From Sphingobacterium sp. T2 (lineage in GTDB: Bacteria; Bacteroidota; Bacteroidia; Sphingobacteriales; Sphingobacteriaceae): a stretch of DNA of 52,447 nucleotides. This document shows, one piece after another, positions 46,800 through 52,447 of this stretch. The DNA lies in the NCBI RefSeq assembly GCF_000814685.1, contig NZ_JXAC01000081.1, positions 1-52,447 of the forward strand. Direction: 5' to 3'. The notes beneath the pieces were generated by a model, which worked only from the letters and a program-made list of their open reading frames with translations, was not told where the DNA came from and ran no database searches. A program made the position numbers and the translations under genes. How positions within the stretch are numbered: position 1 is the first letter of the stretch; every line of letters starts with the position of its first letter.

Positions 46800-48128
46800 T
46801 TATATTCTTCCTAATACGTATTGTAATTGATAGTATTTCAATTGCCTATTGATTTTCAGTGAAAGAAGATTGGATTGTGCTTCCAGATAGGCATTATCGG
46901 CATCAATAAGCTCCGTAATCAAACTTAACTGATTGCTATATTTAAGACGCACGATACGATAGTTTTCTTTAGCCTGGTCTATTGCCTGCTGCGCGATACC
47001 AATCTTTCGGGTAGCTTCCTCCAGCTTCTTTTGGGCGGCAAAGACCTCATGCCTAAGCTGTTCTTCCTTCTCTTCTACAGTCAGTTGTGCCATCTTGAGC
47101 TGCTCATTGGCCATATTTACCTTGGTCTTGTTCTTATAAAGATTAGATAATGGCATCTTAAGGCTTATCCCTACCGCGCCAAAGCGGTAAAGGTGTTCTA
47201 CCGGAGGAAAAAACATAAAATTCGGATAATTATAGCCATATTCTCCGCCAGCAAAAACTTTTGGAAGGACGTTGGCGTGCACTAACTTCTTATCCAGCTC
47301 CTTCTGCTCAGCCTCTTTCTCTGCTATGTGTAGGGATTCGCTATTATTTCTAGCCTGAGCTACAAGATCCTCAAGTACAGAAACTATCGGGATGTCGGAA
47401 AACAGTCCTTCCGTATCGATATGCATCTCCACTTCTTCTGGCAAAGCCAATAGAATCTTAACCTCATGCTCCAGAATAGTCAAATCCTTCTCTAAATCAT
47501 AATACAACATCTGATGGTTAGAAAGTTGCAGTTTCGTGCGCAACACATCGTTGTTGGTCACCACGCCATTCTGTCGCAGCTTCTCCGATTGGGCTATGAC
47601 CAAGGAGTCCTCTCGCATCTTTTCTAGGATAAGCTTCTTCTGTTGCTGAAGGTGTAAGCCATGAAGATAAGCTGCAATAAGCTGCATCTTCACATCACGT
47701 TCAGCCTTACGATAATGTAAATCTTGGATTTCAATATCCAGATGCGCCTTCTTCTCTTCGTATTTGAGCTTTCCTCCCGTATACAATGGTATTTCGGCGT
47801 CAATCGTAAAGTTATACTTAAATCTCGGGGTCTCATACATTGTGGAAGGATGCCCCAACCCCTGCTCGTATTGATGAAGGTTGTCCAACACCTGTACATT
47901 ACTGTTGAAAGCCACTTCCGGCAGTTTATCCTGACGTATATCTTCCGCCCTTATAGTGGTAACTTTATTTTCTATAGACTTAATCTGAAGTTTTTTGTTG
48001 TGCTGTAAAGCTAGGGTTATGGCGTCTTGAAGTGTTAGCCGTTGGAAAGTCTGCGCCATCAGGGGGAATGCTAAACTTCCCCAAAGTATCATTCCTATAA
48101 ATAGTGGATACCTAATTTTTAATCTCAT
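46800..48128 (-). CDS. TolC-family outer membrane efflux protein
   Basis: A 442-residue outer-membrane channel. A signal peptide (residues 1-25, ending FPLMAQ) precedes two OEP repeats: LTLQDAITLALQHNKKLQIKSIE in the first and the helical LIDADNAYLEAQSNLLSLKINRQL at the end of the second. It is the first gene of the tolC-emrA-emrB-type operon, divergent from the AraC regulator. A minus-strand -7 element TAACTTTG (48166-48173) precedes it by about 38 bases. Confidence 0.92.
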   Translation of the reverse strand: MRLKIRYPLFIGMILWGSLAFPLMAQTFQRLTLQDAITLALQHNKKLQIKSIENKVTTIRAEDIRQDKLPEVAFNSNVQVLDNLHQYEQGLGHPSTMYETPRFKYNFTIDAEIPLYTGGKLKYEEKKAHLDIEIQDLHYRKAERDVKMQLIAAYLHGLHLQQQKKLILEKMREDSLVIAQSEKLRQNGVVTNNDVLRTKLQLSNHQMLYYDLEKDLTILEHEVKILLALPEEVEMHIDTEGLFSDIPIVSVLEDLVAQARNNSESLHIAEKEAEQKELDKKLVHANVLPKVFAGGEYGYNYPNFMFFPPVEHLYRFGAVGISLKMPLSNLYKNKTKVNMANEQLKMAQLTVEEKEEQLRHEVFAAQKKLEEATRKIGIAQQAIDQAKENYRIVRLKYSNQLSLITELIDADNAYLEAQSNLLSLKINRQLKYYQLQYVLGRI

Positions 48129-48165
48129 AAATGAACTGATGCTATACTAAAAACTTATAACGGCA

Positions 48166-48173
48166 CAAAGTTA
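48166..48173 (-). promoter_or_regulatory. -7 promoter element of the efflux operon
   Basis: CAAAGTTA on the plus strand reads TAACTTTG on the minus strand, 37 bases before the TolC-type start; no -33 element at good spacing was seen. Confidence 0.45.
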
Positions 48174-48214
48174 GAACACCTCAAAAAGCATAACTTTATA
48201 AAATAAGAAAAACA

Positions 48215-48247
48215 TTTGCTCATTTACGCCAACAGATGGTACCTTTG
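48215..48247 (+). promoter_or_regulatory. Promoter of the AraC-family regulator gene
   Basis: TTTG (48215-48218) and TACCTTTG (48240-48247) spaced 21 bases apart form a full Bacteroidota promoter, 17 bases before the ATG. The efflux operon promoter lies back to back with it, so a regulator bound between 48174 and 48214 could control both. Confidence 0.7.
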
Positions 48248-48264
48248 TTTATAGGAACTGAAAC

Positions 48265-49080
48265 ATGAGAGCAGATATCAAGGAAATACTAAAGGAGCTA
48301 GATAGCGATGGCATTGACTTTTATGTCAACCATATGCAGTTGGCTGCCGTGGAAACGGCCATGCACAGCCACCATAAGGGACAGTTGCTCTATGCCGAAG
48401 GGGGCATTGTACATATCTTCATTCAAGAGAAACATTGGTATCTTCCAGCGCGTTGTTTTATGTGGATTCCTGCGGAAGTGCCACACTCCATTCTTACCTA
48501 TAGTAAGAAGGTGGAGCTTTACAACATCTATTTCAAGATTATGAAGGAAGATAGTTCTTTTTTTAGTCGACCAAACATTTATTTCGCCAACGACCTGCTT
48601 CGTGAGATGATTTTATATACTAAATCGTGGTTCGGACGCATTGAGAAATCTGATCCTGCAAAGTACTATTTCCTCCGCGCTATAAAGGAAAATCTTCCGC
48701 AGATCGAATCTACGCGCTTGCCCATTCTTATGCAACACCCTTTTCCTAAAGATCCCAAACTGTTGGAGATTGCACGTTTCCTCAACAGCAACCTGGAATC
48801 CAACTTCACCATCGAAGAGGTGGCACAACGGTTTGGCCTCAGCACACGCACCTTGTCTCGAAAATTTAAAGAAAATCTGGGAATGAACTATGTGCGCTTT
48901 CTACGTTCTTTGCGTATCACCAAAGCTTTCGAACTCATCTCAGAAAGACAGCACAACATGTATGAGATTACCTTGATGGTAGGCTACAGCTCCCTATCTG
49001 CCTTTAGCAATATTTTCTTTAAGGTGGCAGGAATACGTCCTACCGAATATGCGAAACTGTTGGATAAGAAAAACAGCTAA
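48265..49080 (+). CDS. AraC-family transcriptional regulator
   Basis: A 271-residue regulator. The N-terminal cupin-like sensor has HSHHKGQLLYAEGG and WYLPARCFMWIPAEVPHS. The C-terminal double helix-turn-helix includes FTIEEVAQRFGLSTRTLSRKFKENLGM and the second helix YEITLMVGYSSLSAFSNIFFKVAGIRPTEY. The divergent arrangement with a tripartite efflux operon strongly suggests that it controls this pump in response to a small molecule, though the ligand is unknown. Confidence 0.93.
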   Translation: MRADIKEILKELDSDGIDFYVNHMQLAAVETAMHSHHKGQLLYAEGGIVHIFIQEKHWYLPARCFMWIPAEVPHSILTYSKKVELYNIYFKIMKEDSSFFSRPNIYFANDLLREMILYTKSWFGRIEKSDPAKYYFLRAIKENLPQIESTRLPILMQHPFPKDPKLLEIARFLNSNLESNFTIEEVAQRFGLSTRTLSRKFKENLGMNYVRFLRSLRITKAFELISERQHNMYEITLMVGYSSLSAFSNIFFKVAGIRPTEYAKLLDKKNS

Positions 49081-49098
49081 AATACTGGTATTCATAAA

Positions 49099-49129
49099 CA
49101 AAAAAAGCTTCAAGGAAACTTGAAGCTTT
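49099..49129 (-). terminator. Terminator of the tRNA-Met gene
   Basis: AAAGCTTCAAG (49104-49114) and CTTGAAGCTTT (49119-49129) form an 11-bp stem; on the minus strand a T-tract follows. It begins two bases after the tRNA 3' end and also separates the AraC gene on the other strand. Confidence 0.88.
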
Positions 49130-49130
49130 G

Positions 49131-49204
49131 TAGCGGGGAGCAGGATCGAACTGCCGACCTCAGGGTTATGAATCCTGCGCTCTAACCATCTGAGCTACCC
49201 CGCC
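49131..49204 (-). tRNA. tRNA-Met (anticodon CAU), elongator type
   Basis: A 74-base cloverleaf. The acceptor stem GGCGGGG pairs with CCCCGCT, with a G-U first pair and A as discriminator. The D arm is GCTCAGATGGTTAGAGC and the T arm GGCAG/CTGCT encloses TTCGATC. The anticodon loop is TTCATAA (CAU). The fully paired first position rules out initiator tRNA; a lysidine-modified tRNA-Ile cannot be excluded by eye. One pair of the anticodon stem, A31-C39, is a mismatch, possibly another consensus error. CCA is not encoded. Confidence 0.9.
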
Positions 49205-49216
49205 CTTTCGGTGATG

Positions 49217-49247
49217 CAAATATAGCAACATCCTTTCACATTGCAAG
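49217..49247 (-). promoter_or_regulatory. Promoter of the tRNA-Met gene
   Basis: On the minus strand TTGC (about 49243-49246) and TATATTTG (49224-49217) are spaced about 19 bases, and the tRNA 5' end follows 12 bases on. The remaining 49248-49443 gap holds only A/T-rich sequence with no gene seen. Confidence 0.7.
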
Positions 49248-49443
49248 TATTTTTTTCATTTTTCTTTCACAAAAAATGGCCCTAAAAGCCCAATACAAGC
49301 ACAAAATATTAGAAATGAAGCACCTACAAGGATAATTTTCAAGATTAAAAACTTTTTTTTTATTTTACAGTAATATTTGCTCCAAAATATGTATTTTACA
49401 GCTATCATTCTTAGTTATAAACTTAAAATAAACGGAAAGAGAT

Positions 49444-49822
49444 ATGGCAAGAAAAAGCTAAACTTCACCTCGAATATATCATCAACTCATCACCTCGTAT
49501 CTTATATCCATATCTCATCGAGCCTAACGAGTTAGCACAGTGGTTTGCCGACGATGTCAACTACCATGACGGCATCTACGAGTTTATTTGGGACAATGAG
49601 TCTCATCGCGCGAAGCTTGCCGCATCAAAAGAAAACAAAAGCGTTAAGTTCAAATGGCTGGACGATGAGCCTCACTATTTTGAAATGGAAATCCTTCAAG
49701 ACGAGCTTACCAACGATGTAGCCTTAGCCATCACCGACTTTGTCAAAGAGGAAGACTTGGAAGAAAGAAAGAAAATTTGGGACAACTCAATTAGCTATTT
49801 GCAAAGTGTTATTGGTGCATAA
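49444..49822 (+). CDS. START-like (SRPBCC) domain protein, frameshift near the start
   Basis: A reconstructed protein of about 126 residues. The body reads KLHLEYIINSSPRILYPYL, then PNELAQWFADDVNYHDGIYEF, KFKWLDDEPHYFEMEI and DNSISYLQSVIGA, ending at 49820-49822. This is a small Bacteroidota family with the START-like, ligand-binding helix-grip fold; its ligand and role are unknown. From the ATG at 49444 the frame closes after five codons: the A-run at 49452-49456 (five) should be four to give MARKAKLHL. Without this repair no start codon serves the long open stretch, which is why the gene is easy to miss. Confidence 0.75.
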
Positions 49823-49829
49823 AAATCCG

Positions 49830-49837
49830 TATCTTTG
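49830..49837 (+). promoter_or_regulatory. -7 promoter element of the YjgP/YjgQ gene
   Basis: TATCTTTG lies 50 bases before the ATG at 49888 and directly after the START-like stop codon. Confidence 0.5.
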
Positions 49838-49887
49838 TAAATAAATTCTTATTCGGACAGTTGAGAGAAGAATAAGGGGCTGTTTAC

Positions 49888-51351
49888 ATGAAAAAGATAC
49901 ATATCTTAATACTGCAAGCATTCATTAGGCCTTTCATCGTTACTTTCTGTATCGTCATGTTTGTCCTATTGATGCTTTTTTTGTTTAAATATATTGATGA
50001 CCTTATCGGTAAGGGATTAGATTGGACTGTCATCATGGAGCTTATCGGTTATCAATGTGCCGTACAGCTATCCATGGCTTTGCCGCTATCTATGTTGCTG
50101 TCATCCATCATGACATTCGGCAACTTGGGTGAAAGCTACGAATTGGTAGCCATCAAAGCGGCAGGGGTGTCGTTGCGCAAGGCCATGACGCCACTTTTTG
50201 TCTTGGTGGGAATTTTCGCTGGCTCTTCGTTCCTATTTTCAGACTATACGCTACCGGTGGTTAACCTCAAGATGGGTTCCCTCCTATATGATGTGACCAA
50301 GAAGAAGGCTGATTTCTTGATCAAGCCGGGAGTATTTAACAACTCCATCGACGGATATGCCATCCGTGCAAAAAGTAAGTCCAAAGATGGGACGGAGCTG
50401 TACGACCTTACCATTTACAACAAAACGTCAGGAAACCCAGGAAGCAATGTATTGGTGGCCGATACCGGATACATGTACAACTCGAGGGACCAACGTTATC
50501 TTATCCTCAAACTCATCAACGGGGTACAATACCAAGATTCCCGCAAGCAGAATGCTACGAACTACGATCCCCGTCAGCAGTTCATCCGCTTCTACTTCAA
50601 AGAGACGGAAACAAAATTCGATGTTTCGGATTTCGGCATGAAGCGCACCGACGAAAACCTGTTTAAGCAACATCATCAAATGATGAACTTGCGTCAACTT
50701 GCTGCCAAATCCGATACCACAGAAAGGGAAATAGATAGTCTATCGAGGGTATATGCTATGGAGCTGAAGCAGAACCTTACATTCACATCCTCCTACTACA
50801 ATACCGGAGTGGTCGAGAAAGCCCAACTTGAAGGTAAAGGCGACAAAATCATAGACTATATCCCACAAAATATGCGCCTATCGGTCATTACGACCGCCAT
50901 GAACAATATCAACAACTTTAAGGATGCCCACCTTTTCCGTGGTCCTCAGTATAAAGATCTAGTAGATAAAAACATCAAATACTATGTCGAATGGCACCGT
51001 AAGTTCACGCTGGCCGTCTCCTGCCTTTTGCTCTTTGCCATAGGAGCTCCCCTGGGAGCCATCGTGCGCAAAGGAGGATTGGGAGCTCCCGTAGTCATGT
51101 CCATTATATTCTTCCTGATTTATCATATCATCTCTACGGTTGCGGAAAAGTCGGCAAAAGATGGCGTGATAACTCCTTTTTGGGGCATGTGGATGGCTAT
51201 CATCATCCTGACGCCGCTGGCAGCCTTCCTTACCTATAAGTCTACGACAGACTCCGCTATCTTCGATGCTGCCCAGTACAAAATCAAGGTCCAAGCAATC
51301 ATGGAGTGGCTGCGCAGCAAGTTTAACATCAAGAAGAAACAACCTCAATAA
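49888..51351 (+). CDS. LptF/LptG (YjgP/YjgQ) family permease
   Basis: A 487-residue inner-membrane protein of the lipopolysaccharide export ABC transporter LptBFG. Three N-terminal helices (residues 13-35, 55-75 and 95-120; ALPLSMLLSSIMTFGNLGESYELVAIKAAGVSL holds the family core) precede a large periplasmic beta-jellyroll region of about 250 residues. Three C-terminal helices follow, with PLGAIVRKGGLGAPVVMSIIFF. It is longer than the proteobacterial proteins because of the enlarged middle, normal for Bacteroidota. F and G cannot be separated from one copy alone. Confidence 0.9.
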   Translation: MKKIHILILQAFIRPFIVTFCIVMFVLLMLFLFKYIDDLIGKGLDWTVIMELIGYQCAVQLSMALPLSMLLSSIMTFGNLGESYELVAIKAAGVSLRKAMTPLFVLVGIFAGSSFLFSDYTLPVVNLKMGSLLYDVTKKKADFLIKPGVFNNSIDGYAIRAKSKSKDGTELYDLTIYNKTSGNPGSNVLVADTGYMYNSRDQRYLILKLINGVQYQDSRKQNATNYDPRQQFIRFYFKETETKFDVSDFGMKRTDENLFKQHHQMMNLRQLAAKSDTTEREIDSLSRVYAMELKQNLTFTSSYYNTGVVEKAQLEGKGDKIIDYIPQNMRLSVITTAMNNINNFKDAHLFRGPQYKDLVDKNIKYYVEWHRKFTLAVSCLLLFAIGAPLGAIVRKGGLGAPVVMSIIFFLIYHIISTVAEKSAKDGVITPFWGMWMAIIILTPLAAFLTYKSTTDSAIFDAAQYKIKVQAIMEWLRSKFNIKKKQPQ

Positions 51352-51423
51352 AGGATTATTTTGACGTTGCTATTATACATTTTTCATAAAATCTGAGTTA
51401 CTTAGCATAAAATTTTTATATCA

Positions 51424-52447
51424 ATGGATATTAAATTAAACACCATAGAAGAAGCTATAGAAGATATCAAAGCAGGCAAGGTGGTCATTGTCGTAGATGA
51501 TGAAGATCGCGAGAATGAGGGCGATTTTGTGACGGCAGCACGCAATGCTACACCGGAAATTATCAATTTCATGGCTACACACGGTAGAGGATTGGTTTGT
51601 GCTCCTCTTACCAAAGAGCGCTGCGAAGAGCTGAAGCTTCATCCTATGGTAGGTCAAAACACAGCCGTATATGAAACGAATTTCACCGTTTCGGTAGATC
51701 TACAAGGTTATGGATGTACTACGGGTATTTCGGCTTCTGACCGCTCGAAAACCATTCAAGCTTTAATAAACCCTAACACCAAACCGGAAGAACTTGGACG
51801 CCCAGGACATATCTTCCCTCTAATCGCTATGGATGGCGGCGTATTACGTCGTACAGGACACACCGAAGCAGCCGTAGACCTAGCACGTCTGGCAGGGTTC
51901 GAACCGGCAGGAGTATTGGTAGAAATCCTAAAAGATGATGGAGAAATGGCTCGCTTACCCGAACTGATGGAAGTAGCCAAACGTTTCGACCTCAAAATCA
52001 TCACCATCAAAGATCTAATCGAATACAGACTAAAATACGATACACTGATCAAGGAGGAAGTTACCGTACATCTACCTACAGAATTCGGCGACTTCAACAT
52101 GAAAGCCTTCACTCAAAAAAATACAGGAGAACAGCACTTGGCTATCTATAAAGGTGAATGGAAAGAAAATGAACCCGTATTGGTGCGTGTGCATAGCTCT
52201 TGCGTGACGGGAGATATCTTCGGTTCCTGCCGCTGCGATTGTGGTCCTCAGCTACACAAAGCTATGGAGATGATTGAAAAAGAAGGCAAAGGTGTCATCG
52301 TGTATATGAACCAAGAAGGACGTGGCATAGGCCTTATCAACAAGCTGCACGCCTAATAAGTCTCCAAGAAAATGGTGTTGACTACTGTAAGATGCCAACC
52401 CTACAGCTTGGATTCAAAGCCGATCTCCGAGACTATGGTGTAGGAGC
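51424..52447 (+). CDS. ribBA: Bifunctional riboflavin synthesis protein RibBA, 3' end cut and frameshifted
   Basis: The N-terminal 3,4-dihydroxy-2-butanone-4-phosphate synthase domain (residues 1-205) shows [35 protein letters not shown] and [14 protein letters not shown]. The C-terminal GTP cyclohydrolase II domain shows [23 protein letters not shown] with three zinc Cys and NQEGRGIGL. The frame closes at 52354, but reading across several single-base insertions (52353-52365, around 52384-52393 and near 52403) restores HAYKLQENGVDTVDAN and then [16 protein letters not shown] up to the window end. The dense errors in the last 100 bases suggest poor consensus at a contig end. The remaining about 70 codons lie outside. 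Confidence 0.92.

Overview
The window looks like a chromosomal piece of a Bacteroidota bacterium, most likely of the Sphingobacteriaceae (Sphingobacterium/Pedobacter-like). The reasons are: promoters of the Bacteroidota type (TAnnTTTG near -7, e.g. 3113, 4550, 6116, 28871, 48240, 49830); few strong Shine-Dalgarno sequences; a long IspG with a large insert; an ATP synthase a subunit with a long N-terminal extension; an ATP synthase cluster without beta and epsilon genes; and a START-like protein followed by a YjgP/YjgQ permease and ribBA. It is mostly housekeeping sequence. The only mobile DNA seen is the tail of an AT-rich IS3-family element at the left edge (1-645).

Layout: 1-645 IS3 remnant; 663-3064 (-) AcpH-like hydrolase and APC permease; 3157-10428 (+) tyrS, U32 tRNA-hydroxylase-like protein with an overlapping ferredoxin, class III aminotransferase, SGNH hydrolase and a phosphate permease with a cytoplasmic tail; 10622-13504 (+) a NEW3 protein with an ABC-2 transporter; 13586-19392 (-) the atpZ-membrane protein-atpB-E-F-H-A-G operon; 19447-21668 (-) a Pif1/RecD-like helicase; 21795-25227 (+) cupin, parE, purU; 25279-27744 (-) a methyltransferase and MlaE/MlaF; 27945-30884 (+) a LiaF-like membrane protein and ispG; 30933-32179 (-) an MFS permease; 32278-36130 (+) transaldolase-like, Fur-family regulator, rnr; 36181-37165 (-) metallophosphoesterase; 37432-40961 (+) str operon rpsL-rpsG-fusA-rpsJ; 41036-41743 (-) DsbA/FrnE-like; 41848-42144 (-) a decayed outer-membrane beta-barrel gene; 42232-42948 (+) SDR; 42961-44101 (-) AI-2E permease; 44182-48128 (-) a TolC-EmrA-EmrB-type efflux operon divergent from an AraC regulator (48265-49080 +); tRNA-Met (-); then START-like, LptF/G-like and ribBA (+), the last cut by the window end.

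The strongest global signal is that about twenty coding sequences, many of them essential (tyrS, atpA, ispG-adjacent genes, rnr, ribBA), are split by single-base insertions or deletions. Most lie in short homopolymers, and the protein reads on perfectly in another frame. I read these as consensus errors of a draft long-read assembly, not as pseudogenes, and I annotate the full reconstructed spans. Several reconstructed genes (phosphate permease, helicase, the small atp-operon membrane protein, rnr, START-like protein) extend beyond what simple open frames show.

I found no CRISPR array, prophage, defence island or biosynthetic cluster. The most interesting biology is modest: a series of strong intercistronic hairpins inside the two most highly expressed operons (atp and str), an NEW3-ABC cassette of unknown substrate, a ferredoxin translationally coupled to a U32 protein, a terminator that isolates rpsJ from the rest of the S10 operon, and a decayed porin-like gene.
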